Positions 7,633 to 15,639 are shown, numbered from the stretch's first letter. The stretch: 41,292 nucleotides of DNA from Flemingiibacterium sp964603455 (GCA_964603455.1 CAZRVL010000012.1:1-41292), one strand, 5' to 3'. Notes: a model not told the origin generated them from the sequence alone. Numbers and translations: made by a program.

Positions 7633-9930
7633 TTATGCTTCGATACCGATATTCTTCAGAGCCTCGACCTGCATCTTGTAGAGATTATAATAAATGCCTT
7701 TTTTATTTATAAGTTCAAGATGAGTTCCGAATTCGGGCATCTTGCCGTTTTCGATGACTATGAGCTTGTCGGCATCGCGCAGAGTCGAAAGACGGTGAGC
7801 GATCATAATTGTCGTTCTGCCCTTGACAAGGCGTTCAAGAGCGGTCTGTATTTGACGCTCGGTCTCGGTATCCATCGCCGCAGTTGCTTCGTCAAGGATA
7901 AGTATCTTCGGATTTCTTAAAACTGCGCGCGCTATAGATACTCTTTGCCGTTCTCCGCCGGACAGATCCTTGTATCCGACTCCGATTCGAGTTGAATATG
8001 CGTCGGGCAGCTTCATTATAAAGTCATGTGCTCCGGAGATCTTTGCGGCTTCTATTACTTCATCGAGAGTTGCCTCCGGGCGAGCATATCTTATGTTGTC
8101 GAGTATAGTTCCCATGAAAAGGTAGGTTTCCTGCGAAACTATGGCGATGTTTTTTCTGAGATCGGCAAAGGATATGTCCTTTACATTAACTCCATCTATG
8201 AGTATCTCTCCCGCTGTGACATCATAGAGGCGAATTAGCAGATTTGCAAGGGTCGATTTTCCTGCACCTGTGTGACCGACAATGCCTATGACCTTTCCGG
8301 GATCTATATCAAAACTTACGCCATCAATGACCTTACGGTTCTTGACATATGAAAATTCTACATTATTAAATGTGACTTTTCCCTGCATATTTTCCATAGG
8401 TATAGGCTTTTCGGGCTCTACTACATCCGGAACTGCATCCATGACCTCGAAAAGTCTTGCACAAGCATTCAGACAGTCGGATGCCCAATAGGTCATATCA
8501 ACGAATGAATACATTGGGCTGTAGACCATATTCATATAAGAAATAAATGTAACGAGCAGACCGTAGGTAAGCTCTCCCTTTATGACCATCCAGCCGCCGA
8601 AGCCCCATGCGAATATATTGCCAAGGTAGAGCAGAAAATCCGCCGCAGGATATGCCATGTTTTGGAAATTCGAGAGATTCTTTTCATTTTGTGCGAGTCT
8701 TGTGGAATAGCGGTTGAAGCGGACGACTTCATTTTTTTCCTTTGAGAATGCCTTAACGACTCTTATGCCGCCGAGCATATCAGAAAGCGCACCGTTCATA
8801 GCTCTCGAACTTGAATATCTTTTTGCGTGCAGCTTGTCATCCTTTGAAAATATAAACTTTACCAGAACCACAAAGCATGGAAGCGTTATCAGCGACAGAA
8901 ATGCGAGCAGCGGATTCAGTATGAACATTATCACGACCAGAGCAAGTATCTGTACAACGTTTACCAGAAACCACGGAAATCCATCGCAGAAAAACCAGTA
9001 GATCGTCTGTGCATCGTTGTTTACCTGATTCATGAGTCCACCGGTCTGCCGTCCGGTAAAGAAGCTTATTGACAGACGCTGTATCGCATTGAATATCGTC
9101 TGTTTCAGATCATATGAGATCAATGCTGCGATCTTAGAGGTGATTATTCCGTTGAACATATTGAGTATCACCGAAACTACGCGCATTCCGATTATCATCG
9201 AGAGCACCAAAAGTATCTGACCGTAAAATTCGCCGCCCTCTTTCAGTACTTCATCATAATAAAACGCCGAGCCGATATACGGCGAAACTACACCGAGAAC
9301 GCTCATCAATATGAGCATAGCGAGTATCACAACGAGCTTCCACTTGTACTTTACAAAAAATACGCTCATACGCTTTATGAGCTTTCCTTTATCCATACAG
9401 CGCGGGCATATCTTGCGATCCGGGTTGGGATACCGTGAACCGCATTTCGGACAGAACAGCGATTCCTTCGAATCTTCCTCATCGAGAGTAAATTCTTTTC
9501 CTTCTTTGCATTTCTTTATGTATTTGCAAAAAAGCTGCATTTGTGATTTAGATGTGTTTGTAAAGACCGATATGAGCACTTGTCCGTCAGAACTTTTGCT
9601 TTTTGCACTCAGTCTACCGGATGACAGCAGCTCCTCGACCGAAAATTCATCCAGATCATTGAGCATGAAGCATTCATAAGACAGCTCTTTAAATTCGGCA
9701 TTTAGCCTTACAGCGGTTGATGATGCAAATTTGTGTTCGTGCTTTCCGGTCAAGGTCATTATTCCCGACAGACTTATAAGCTCGTCACTTGTAGCGATCA
9801 AAAAGCAGTCGCAGTGTGCGCCTTCCTTGTTCATATCGCATTTTGCGAGAAGGAGGATCTTGTCTTCTCCGATACCCTTTTTATCGAGAAGTTCGAGAAG
9901 ACCTGAGGGGTAATTATCCAGTGCAACCAT
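7633..9930 (-). CDS. ABC exporter half-subunit with N-terminal domain and zinc ribbon
   Basis: 765 residues, first gene of the exporter operon. It repeats the layout of the subunit at 4545-6851: a beta-rich N-terminal domain (1-150), a zinc ribbon C160xxC163/C175xxC178, a six-helix membrane domain (about 195-480) and an ATPase domain with Walker A GHTGAGKS, signature LSGGERQ and Walker B ILILDEATAAMD. Both nucleotide sites look catalytically intact, unlike many heterodimeric exporters. The ATG at 9930 is preceded by AAAGAAAGGGAG. A consensus promoter lies 74 bp upstream. The shared zinc ribbon suggests the two half-subunits and DUF1854 form one complex. What is exported cannot be read from the sequence. 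Confidence 0.88.
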   Translation of the reverse strand: MVALDNYPSGLLELLDKKGIGEDKILLLAKCDMNKEGAHCDCFLIATSDELISLSGIMTLTGKHEHKFASSTAVRLNAEFKELSYECFMLNDLDEFSVEELLSSGRLSAKSKSSDGQVLISVFTNTSKSQMQLFCKYIKKCKEGKEFTLDEEDSKESLFCPKCGSRYPNPDRKICPRCMDKGKLIKRMSVFFVKYKWKLVVILAMLILMSVLGVVSPYIGSAFYYDEVLKEGGEFYGQILLVLSMIIGMRVVSVILNMFNGIITSKIAALISYDLKQTIFNAIQRLSISFFTGRQTGGLMNQVNNDAQTIYWFFCDGFPWFLVNVVQILALVVIMFILNPLLAFLSLITLPCFVVLVKFIFSKDDKLHAKRYSSSRAMNGALSDMLGGIRVVKAFSKEKNEVVRFNRYSTRLAQNEKNLSNFQNMAYPAADFLLYLGNIFAWGFGGWMVIKGELTYGLLVTFISYMNMVYSPMYSFVDMTYWASDCLNACARLFEVMDAVPDVVEPEKPIPMENMQGKVTFNNVEFSYVKNRKVIDGVSFDIDPGKVIGIVGHTGAGKSTLANLLIRLYDVTAGEILIDGVNVKDISFADLRKNIAIVSQETYLFMGTILDNIRYARPEATLDEVIEAAKISGAHDFIMKLPDAYSTRIGVGYKDLSGGERQRVSIARAVLRNPKILILDEATAAMDTETERQIQTALERLVKGRTTIMIAHRLSTLRDADKLIVIENGKMPEFGTHLELINKKGIYYNLYKMQVEALKNIGIEA

Positions 9931-10003
9931 ATTTGTGACACTCCCTTTCTTTAATACATTACGTTTTTAATGTGGTTTTAATATCCAAAGCCGGCACAAT
10001 ATT

Positions 10004-10032
10004 ATTATACTACTTTTCAGAAGGAAAGTCAA
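10004..10032 (-). promoter_or_regulatory. promoter of the ABC-DUF1854-ABC operon
   Basis: On the minus strand TTGACT lies exactly 17 bp before TATAAT, a near-consensus sigma-A promoter about 70 bp upstream of the ABC start codon. Confidence 0.85.
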
Positions 10033-10132
10033 TATAAAATCCGGTTAAAAACAAATATTCTCAACAATTATTGTGAAATGAATTTACCACGGCGCAATTT
10101 TGAAAGCTGTTTTCAATGATTTGTTGGTTGAA

Positions 10133-10164
10133 ATGCACAAAGCACTGAGTCGCAAATTGTGCAT
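10133..10164 (+). promoter_or_regulatory. candidate operator upstream of GH106-like gene
   Basis: Perfect 8-bp inverted arms ATGCACAA (10133-10140) and TTGTGCAT (10157-10164) separated by 16 bp, ending 34 bp before the -35 box. The position fits an activator site. A T-run begins 7 nt after the second arm, so a weak terminator-like structure cannot be excluded. Confidence 0.45.
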
Positions 10165-10198
10165 GATGCTGTTTTTTCGCTTTTTTTAAGAAATTCTA

Positions 10199-10227
10199 TT
10201 GACATTTTAAGTTAAATGTGGTATCAT
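10199..10227 (+). promoter_or_regulatory. promoter of the GH106-like gene
   Basis: TTGACA at 10199, a 17-bp spacer and TATCAT at 10222, with TGG just before the -10 (extended -10). Any start codon before about 10234 would lie within or upstream of the promoter. Confidence 0.85.
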
Positions 10228-10257
10228 ATCAATCTAAAATATAAGTCAAAGGAGCTG

Positions 10258-12657
10258 ATGGCTTTGCTGAATGCCAAAACTTCAAAGGAATATAAAGAAC
10301 TGAGACGCGATTTCCAGTCAATGCCGATGAATTACCGCCCGGTTCCGTTTTATCATATGGACGGACGCTTCGCCGAAAATGGAAGGCTGACTGACGATGT
10401 TGCTAAAAATATTGCACTTTATAAAAAAAGCGGATACGGTGGCATAGTGCCTTTGCCGGTGTCTGCTGCTGCGGGACATGACGGAACTCATCCCGACTTT
10501 GGTACGGATGAATACTATGACAGCTATAAGGCTCTGCTCGAAAAAGCGCGTGAGCTTGATATGTCTGTGATATTTTATGATGATCTTGATTTTCCAACCG
10601 GAACTGCCGGCGGTGAGCTTGCACGAGTATTTCCAAATTCAACGGCGCTCACGCTTAAGCGATTCGAATATGAATGTATTGAAGGTGAGAGCGTAAAACG
10701 GAAGCTTTATTCTTCCGAAGGCTCTAAGCTCATGAGCATAGTTGCGGTTGAAGTAGACGACCGCAGGATAATAGATCTTCGTCAGTTTATAGACGGCGAT
10801 GAGCTTGTATGGAACGTTCCGAAAGGAAATTGGAATATAGAAGAATATATCTGTATGCCCGAAAATAACGGCTTTGCAAATTTTATGAGCTATGATGCTT
10901 CGATGGATTTTATTTCGTTGACATATAAACGCTTCACGGATAGATATAAGGATTATATCGGTGATGTAGTGAAGATGACCTTTTATGACGATCTGCAATA
11001 CAAGGTATTGAATCGCAGAATGTGGGAGTATTCTTTGAATGAAGTGTTTGAAGAAAGATACGGCTTTGATCCTGCTCCGTATTATCCTGCGCTTTGGGAG
11101 GATATTGGCGAGGATACTGCGCATTATAAGGCACTTTTCATGGACTGCCGTGCGCATATGTTTGCGGAAGGCTTTTTCAAGGCGGTCGGTGATTTTACAA
11201 AAAGAAACGGTCTTATATGCACAGGTCATGTTTGTGAACCCAAGGATGCCTCCTGCTCATGGCTTTACGGCGATGGTTTTCTCTGGAGAAAGCAGAGCGG
11301 AGCGGTCGGAATGGATATGGTACATTCGTATATGTACGGCTTCAACGGATATAAGATAGCTTCGAGTGCAGCATATAACTATGATATTCCGACGGTGGTC
11401 TGCGAGATATACGGAAACTATGAGGTGCTGAACGAACGGATATTGTATTGCGAGGCGATGAACGCATTTTCACGTGGTGTGAATTATCTTATTCCGCATA
11501 CGCTGTGGCTTTCGGGAAAAGCAAGGATACCGCATGAGGTCTCGCACAGAAATCCCGAGTTCAAGGATATAGTTCCTGCACTGAACGATTATATAACACG
11601 CTGCCAGACCTTACTGCGCGGTGGTCGTCATATCTGCGATATAGCTATGCTTTATCCGATCGAATCGGTACATTCGCAGATGATGCTGTATGATTCTAAG
11701 CCACGCGGCTGGGAATTTTCGCAGACTCCTGAAAATACCGATTATATGACGCTCATAAACAGTATAATGGCATATGCCGGAAAGGATCTCACGGTCATAC
11801 ATCCAGAGGTTATGAGCGAGAGGGTAAGTACCGATGACGGAATGCTTTATCTGAACAATACCGTGAACTTTGAACGTTTCAGCGTTTTGATAATGCCGGG
11901 AATGTCGATGATAAGTCTTGATAATATCAGAAAAATCAAGAAATTTTGGCAGGGTGGCGGAAAGGTAATTGCTACAGTCGAGCTTCCGTCTAAGGCATTC
12001 GAATTTACACCCGACAAAAATGCAGACGATGAAGTCCGCAGAACGGTCTATGAGATATTCGGTGTTCAAGGCAATTCGCACGATGTGATGGCGAATGTAT
12101 ACGAAAACAAAAATGCGAATGGCGGTGCGGCATATTTTATCTCATCCGACAAGACTGGGGCAGACGGTGTATATCATGTTGAAAGCCGAACCGTAGCCGA
12201 TTTGCTTGATTCCATAAATGTGGCATACGATGTTGAGATAGTCGATATGCCAACGCTTGATGATTGCGGTGCGCTGAGCCTTATATATCCGCTTTATAAA
12301 AATTCGGGTGTCGCGGATGCAATGCTTAAGGGCGGAGTTTTCGGATATATACACAAGAAGCAGGAAAACTGCGATGTTTATTTCTTCTCTAATTCATCCG
12401 CTGCCGATTACGATGGAGATATACTCCTTCGCGGCGAGCTTGATCCAGAGCTTTGGAATCCTTATAACGGAAAGGTAAAGCGTGCGGAATATGAAAAAGT
12501 AAGCTATCACGGTGAAGTTTATACGAAGCTGTCGATGAAGATACCGAGTGGTGAATCGATATTTGTAGTCAGCGGCGGTGAAAAGGATATTTTTGATCTT
12601 ATTCGTGAATTCGGTGAGCCGGAAAAAATAGAAGAATTTGTTCCGGAAGAAAAATAA
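10258..12657 (+). CDS. glycoside hydrolase, GH106-like (putative alpha-L-rhamnosidase family)
   Basis: About 799 residues. The N-terminal two thirds look like a TIM barrel of the GH106 type: a KKSGYGGIVPL first strand, a RELDMSVIFYDD strand, an aromatic HVCEPKD loop, a PTVVCEIYGNY strand with an acidic residue, and FSRGVNYLIPHTLW. A second domain follows (DIAMLYPIESVHSQM). GH106 enzymes remove L-rhamnose from pectic or flavonoid glycosides, but the match is by pattern only and another uncharacterised GH family is possible. There is no signal peptide, so it acts on imported oligosaccharides. The ATG at 10216 overlaps the promoter and is rejected. AAAGGAG is only 3 nt from the ATG at 10258 and 9 nt from a TTG at 10264, so the exact start is open. 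Monocistronic. Confidence 0.6.
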   Translation: MALLNAKTSKEYKELRRDFQSMPMNYRPVPFYHMDGRFAENGRLTDDVAKNIALYKKSGYGGIVPLPVSAAAGHDGTHPDFGTDEYYDSYKALLEKARELDMSVIFYDDLDFPTGTAGGELARVFPNSTALTLKRFEYECIEGESVKRKLYSSEGSKLMSIVAVEVDDRRIIDLRQFIDGDELVWNVPKGNWNIEEYICMPENNGFANFMSYDASMDFISLTYKRFTDRYKDYIGDVVKMTFYDDLQYKVLNRRMWEYSLNEVFEERYGFDPAPYYPALWEDIGEDTAHYKALFMDCRAHMFAEGFFKAVGDFTKRNGLICTGHVCEPKDASCSWLYGDGFLWRKQSGAVGMDMVHSYMYGFNGYKIASSAAYNYDIPTVVCEIYGNYEVLNERILYCEAMNAFSRGVNYLIPHTLWLSGKARIPHEVSHRNPEFKDIVPALNDYITRCQTLLRGGRHICDIAMLYPIESVHSQMMLYDSKPRGWEFSQTPENTDYMTLINSIMAYAGKDLTVIHPEVMSERVSTDDGMLYLNNTVNFERFSVLIMPGMSMISLDNIRKIKKFWQGGGKVIATVELPSKAFEFTPDKNADDEVRRTVYEIFGVQGNSHDVMANVYENKNANGGAAYFISSDKTGADGVYHVESRTVADLLDSINVAYDVEIVDMPTLDDCGALSLIYPLYKNSGVADAMLKGGVFGYIHKKQENCDVYFFSNSSAADYDGDILLRGELDPELWNPYNGKVKRAEYEKVSYHGEVYTKLSMKIPSGESIFVVSGGEKDIFDLIREFGEPEKIEEFVPEEK

Positions 12658-12674
12658 TTCGCTAAAATAAAAAT

Positions 12675-12703
12675 GTGCGCGGCGATTAAAGATCGCCGCG
12701 CAC
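12675..12703. terminator. bidirectional terminator between GH106-like and methyltransferase genes
   Basis: Perfect 12-bp GC-rich arms GTGCGCGGCGAT and ATCGCCGCGCAC around TAAAG, between two converging genes. The minus-strand exit is T-rich at once (ATTTTTATTTTA); on the plus strand TATTTTT follows after five bases. Confidence 0.9.
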
Positions 12704-12706
12704 GGA

Positions 12707-13591
12707 CTATTTTTGAGCATTGACAGCCAATATCGTTGATGTGGAAAAATCCCATAATTTTTCATTTCTGCGGTATTTTGCTATTCTTTCATCGTATCTT
12801 GAGTTTATGAGCTCGCAGAGTCGTTTGAGTTCATCAGGGTCAAGTGCATCTTTTTTGCGGTTTAATATTTTCCTTACCGATGACAGATCGCCGTTGCGGT
12901 GGCAGTTTATCTGTTTTAGAGCAGTTGCATCGTCAACATCAGAGCTGTCAGGCGCATAGTCTATCACGGTGAATACATTTACCTTTATGTTTTTAAAACC
13001 GTATTTTTCAAGCTCACGCGGATATTCATGCTCGGACATCTCGTATTTTCCGACAAATGAATCATCTATAAATGTTTCAGAAGCATTTTTCCATGCTTTT
13101 TCAAAAAGTTCGAGTTCTTCATCCGAACGTTCTATACCGGCTGTGATATTTGATTTTGTCCTGACTGACAAAACTGATATTTGACCGCCCTTTTTCAAAA
13201 TACGGTATTGCTGTTTGAAAAAAACATCGTGCGGAATATGCTCCGCGACTGTGTGTGAATATGATAGATCAAAACTTTCATTCGGAAAGGGAAGCGCGGC
13301 AATATCGCATGCTGTAAAATCACAGTCAATCGAATTCTCCTTTGCAAGCTGCTTTGCACGCTCGATATGTCCATCATCTATATCGATACCGGTTATTGAT
13401 ATATCAGGCAGATATTTTTTTAGCTTGAGACAGAATATGCCTCCGCCGCAGCCTACCTCAAGGGCTTTGATCCCAGAATGCGCACATATTGCATTTATCC
13501 ACAAAGAACAGTTCGAGTTGTTGAATCGCAGATCGCGGCTCTCGTTGAGTTCGTCGGTTGTTTGTATAAAATCGGACCATAATGTATTCAT
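12707..13591 (-). CDS. class I SAM-dependent methyltransferase
   Basis: 294 residues with a Rossmann-fold methyltransferase core: motif I LEVGCGGG near residue 47, the acidic strand end GIDIDD, motif CDIAALPF and a post-motif FDLSYSHTVAEHI. These resemble Methyltransf_11/UbiE-type small-molecule methyltransferases. The substrate is unknown. The C-terminal 100 residues look like an added substrate or dimer domain. It lies downstream of the rpsR terminator on the same strand. The only ribosome site, AGAAAGGG, is 35 nt from the start codon with an 8-bp hairpin in between (13605-13625), so the start depends on that structure being bridged. Confidence 0.82.
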   Translation of the reverse strand: MNTLWSDFIQTTDELNESRDLRFNNSNCSLWINAICAHSGIKALEVGCGGGIFCLKLKKYLPDISITGIDIDDGHIERAKQLAKENSIDCDFTACDIAALPFPNESFDLSYSHTVAEHIPHDVFFKQQYRILKKGGQISVLSVRTKSNITAGIERSDEELELFEKAWKNASETFIDDSFVGKYEMSEHEYPRELEKYGFKNIKVNVFTVIDYAPDSSDVDDATALKQINCHRNGDLSSVRKILNRKKDALDPDELKRLCELINSRYDERIAKYRRNEKLWDFSTSTILAVNAQK

Positions 13592-13634
13592 TGTATTTGC
13601 CGATGACTTTCGAGCTGCGAAAGTCCCTTTCTTT
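13592..13634 (-). promoter_or_regulatory. hairpin-bridged ribosome site of the methyltransferase gene
   Basis: In the mRNA: AAGAAAGG, then arms GACTTTCG and CGAAAGTC (8 bp, loop CAGCT), then 13 nt (ATCGGCAAATACA), then ATG. Without the hairpin the ribosome site is about 34 nt from the start. The 5' arm CTTTC can also pair with GAAAG of the ribosome site. Confidence 0.6.
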
Positions 13635-13643
13635 AAAAATTTG

Positions 13644-13679
13644 CAAAAAGAAATACCGCAATCGATTCGACTGCGGTAT
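13644..13679 (-). terminator. terminator of the rpsF-ssb-rpsR operon
   Basis: Arms ATACCGCA and TGCGGTAT (13653-13679) enclosing a further TCGA/TCGA dyad, followed on the minus strand by TTTCTTTTT. It lies 27 bp after the rpsR stop codon. Confidence 0.85.
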
Positions 13680-13706
13680 AACTTACTAAATCATATCAGG
13701 CTGAAA

Positions 13707-13967
13707 TCAGTCGCTGATGTAAGGAAGAAGTGCGACGTGACGCGAACGCTTGATAGCGATGGTCAGCTGACGCTGATGCTTCGCGCAAGTGCCGGAAATT
13801 CTTCTGGGAAGGATCTTAGCGCGCTCGGAGATATACTTTCTCAGACGAGCAACATCCTTGTAATCGATCTCATCGATGTGATCTGCACAGAACTGGCAGA
13901 CCTTCTTCTTTCTGCGCATAGCAGGGCGAAAAGGCTTGGAAGCGTTTTCGGTTCTCTCTTTATCCAT
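13707..13967 (-). CDS. rpsR: 30S ribosomal protein S18
   Basis: 86 residues, full length, with the family block IDYKDVARLRKYISERAKILPRRISGT and the end ALLPYISD. S18 binds S6 on the platform of the small subunit. It carries CxxC (VCQFC) and a further Cys-Ala-Lys-His pair, so it appears to be the zinc-binding (C+) form; the common Bacillus S18 lacks these cysteines. An AGGAGG site lies 7 nt before the ATG. It is the third gene of the rpsF-ssb-rpsR operon and is followed by a terminator. Confidence 0.97.
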   Translation of the reverse strand: MDKERTENASKPFRPAMRRKKKVCQFCADHIDEIDYKDVARLRKYISERAKILPRRISGTCAKHQRQLTIAIKRSRHVALLPYISD

Positions 13968-14011
13968 TTTCTTGACCTCCTGTTTATCTTTTTTAAAACT
14001 GCTTATACAGC

Positions 14012-14539
14012 TTAGAACGGCAGCTCATCCTCGGCATCGATAAGCTCGAACTGAGGAGCGGCTGTGTTCTGTTGTGCCGGAGAGCTTCCGGCGGGCGTTG
14101 AGTACTGCGGCTGCGGAGCCGTGTAGGACTGGGGCATATAAGCACCTTGTCCAGACTGCGAATAACCCTGATCGAATCCGTTCTGGTTTTCACCCTTTGA
14201 GTCAACGAAGTTTACTTCGTCAACAACAACATCAGTAGTATAGCGCTTGTTACCCTGCTGATCGGTGTAAGAACCTGTCTGGATGTTTCCGACAATGCAA
14301 ATAGAAGATCCCTTATGAAAATAGCGAGAAATAAATTCCGCTTGTTGACGCCATGCAACGCAGTTTATAAAATCAGCTTCAGGCTGATTTCTGCTGCCGT
14401 CTTCGTTTTTCGAAGAGAATCTGCGGTTTACGGCTATCGAAAATCTGAGAACCATGACACCGCTCGGAGTCTGTCTTAACTCGGGATTCTGAGTAAGTCT
14501 TCCGCAGAGTATGACCTTATTGAGATTTAGATTTGCCAT
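14012..14539 (-). CDS. ssb: single-stranded DNA-binding protein
   Basis: 175 residues. The N-terminal 110 residues form the OB fold (NLNKVILCGRLTQNPELRQT start, FINCVAWRQQAEFISRYFHKG). A flexible Gln/Pro/Ser-rich linker follows, then the acidic tip DAEDELPF, which recruits repair and replication proteins. GGAGG lies 8 nt before the ATG at 14539; a TTG five codons upstream overlaps the ribosome site and is rejected. It is placed between rpsF and rpsR as in most Firmicutes, with a promoter upstream of rpsF. Confidence 0.97.
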   Translation of the reverse strand: MANLNLNKVILCGRLTQNPELRQTPSGVMVLRFSIAVNRRFSSKNEDGSRNQPEADFINCVAWRQQAEFISRYFHKGSSICIVGNIQTGSYTDQQGNKRYTTDVVVDEVNFVDSKGENQNGFDQGYSQSGQGAYMPQSYTAPQPQYSTPAGSSPAQQNTAAPQFELIDAEDELPF

Positions 14540-14577
14540 TGTCTTTACCTCCAATCAGTATGTTTCGAAAACTTTGA

Positions 14578-14925
14578 TTATTCAGCGTCAGCAGCTTCAG
14601 CGGGCTGTTCGGACTTCTGAGCAGCTGCCTTCTTTTCGTCATGCTTTATGACGATAGAACGCATGATGCCATCGGTAATACCGAATACGCGTTCGAGTTC
14701 GAGCGGAAAATCGGAAGCACTCTTGAAGTTTACGAGAACGTAATAGCCCTCGGTAAGATCATTGATCGGGTAAGCAAGTCTGCGTGTACCCCACTCATTG
14801 ACCGACTCGATAGTGCCGTTTGCAGCGATAAGACCTGTGAACTTCTCGACCAGAGCCTTAACGTTGTCCTCACCCTGCTGTACATCAACGATAAACAGAG
14901 TTTCGTAGGAAGAAATCTTATCCAT
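14578..14925 (-). CDS. rpsF: 30S ribosomal protein S6
   Basis: 115 residues. The S6 fold is clear: SSYETLFIVDVQQGEDNVKALVEKF, then GTRRLAYPINDLTEGYYVLVNF and a final IMRSIVIK. A short Ala/Glu-rich tail (about 18 residues) extends beyond the core. AGGAGG lies about 9 nt before the ATG at 14925; longer upstream versions are rejected. First gene of the rpsF-ssb-rpsR operon behind a full-consensus promoter and a leader of about 90 nt. S6 and S18 are known to bind a leader RNA in many bacteria and repress this operon. Confidence 0.97.
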   Translation of the reverse strand: MDKISSYETLFIVDVQQGEDNVKALVEKFTGLIAANGTIESVNEWGTRRLAYPINDLTEGYYVLVNFKSASDFPLELERVFGITDGIMRSIVIKHDEKKAAAQKSEQPAEAADAE

Positions 14926-15016
14926 GTTGTTACACCTCCTTATGGACATTAAGTCCCGGAATTCGTCTTTTTTCCCGGGAAAGGAGAGGATGCGTTTTTA
15001 TGCGCAACCTATACCA
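14926..15016 (-). promoter_or_regulatory. rpsF leader RNA, candidate S6:S18 autoregulatory site
   Basis: The leader from the predicted start (about 15016) to the rpsF ATG contains two overlapping stems: TCCCGG/CCGGGA (14954-14980) and GGAC/GTCC with loop TTAAT (14944-14956), the second ending 3 nt before the ribosome site. They share bases and cannot form together. S6:S18 leader motifs with a CCG-containing element are known before rpsF in many bacteria; I cannot confirm the exact match by eye. Confidence 0.45.
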
Positions 15017-15023
15017 GTTAAAT

Positions 15024-15052
15024 ATTATAGCACATTTTCCCCGGTTTGTCAA
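15024..15052 (-). promoter_or_regulatory. promoter of the rpsF-ssb-rpsR operon
   Basis: On the minus strand TTGACA and TATAAT are both perfect and spaced by exactly 17 bp, as expected for a strong ribosomal-protein promoter. Confidence 0.93.
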
Positions 15053-15062
15053 GACTTTTTTG

Positions 15063-15099
15063 CAAAAAAAATAAAAAAATCGCCGCGCTGATGCGGCGA
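15063..15099 (-). terminator. terminator of the SLOG-like gene
   Basis: Arms TCGCCGC and GCGGCGA around GCTGAT (15080-15099), followed on the minus strand by a long T-run interrupted once. It lies between the SLOG-like gene and the rpsF promoter. Confidence 0.88.
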
Positions 15100-15177
15100 A
15101 AAAGTTATGGAGCGAAAATAACATATTGTTTTGTGTGGAACGACTATGTGGATTGATTTTAATATTTTTGGAAGTTT

Positions 15178-15606
15178 TTAAGGGCAAACCGATACTATTT
15201 TAAGTCCAAATTTTTTTGCGTATGCCAAGGTCTTTGCCGCACCGCCGGATTCTCTGACCACATAGCAGAGTGCCGTGTCGGCATTTTCGACCATCCAACG
15301 ATTACGCTTTGTGATGGCTGCCTTGAAATGCCAGTCCTCCCAACCGTCCGGGTAGATTATCTCGTCGAAATATTCCGGATCATCAATCCTTCGGCGCGGA
15401 TTCGGAAGTACAATATTGCAGTGGATGTTGTTGTACTCACTTTTAAGCTCATGTGCCGCTGAGGCACAAATATGGTCAAATTCTCCCATTCCGCCACACA
15501 AAAATCTGTCCGCACCGTTTTCTGCGAGTCGGTGTATGGAAGCCTTTACCTGCGAAATATTAAGCTCGGGGCAGCTTGAGTGCCCTATGAAAACCACCGT
15601 TGACAT
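15178..15606 (-). CDS. SLOG-like (DUF1273/YpsA-type) protein
   Basis: 142 residues. It starts with a Rossmann-like strand and loop (VVFIGHSSCPEL), has the G-rich nucleotide-loop motif FLCGGMGEFDHICASAA near residue 37, and ends with ADTALCYVVRESGGAAKTLAYAKKFG. This pattern fits the SLOG superfamily (YpsA, DprA and LOG relatives), which bind nucleotides or nucleotide-derived ligands. No specific reaction is assigned. AGAGGTG lies upstream of the ATG. It is transcribed alone and ends at its own terminator. Confidence 0.72.
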   Translation of the reverse strand: MSTVVFIGHSSCPELNISQVKASIHRLAENGADRFLCGGMGEFDHICASAAHELKSEYNNIHCNIVLPNPRRRIDDPEYFDEIIYPDGWEDWHFKAAITKRNRWMVENADTALCYVVRESGGAAKTLAYAKKFGLKIVSVCP

Positions 15607-15639
15607 ATCATAACACCTCTATTAATTTTTATTAAGTTA

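Larger units (their letters stand above)
9931..10257. other. divergent regulatory region between ABC operon and GH106-like gene
   Basis: This 327-bp noncoding stretch holds the leftward promoter of the ABC operon (10004-10032), a dyad ATGCACAA/TTGTGCAT (10133-10164), a short T-rich stretch, and the rightward promoter of the glycosidase (10199-10227). No gene is seen in it. Confidence 0.7.

Noticed and set aside
10216..10257. Upstream ATG extending the GH106-like protein
   Set aside because: It overlaps the spacer of a TTGACA-17-TATCAT promoter, so it cannot be in the main transcript.
13215..14015. Plus-strand frame of 266 codons across the methyltransferase/rpsR region
   Set aside because: It runs opposite to rpsR and the methyltransferase and across a terminator; no ribosome site or domain.
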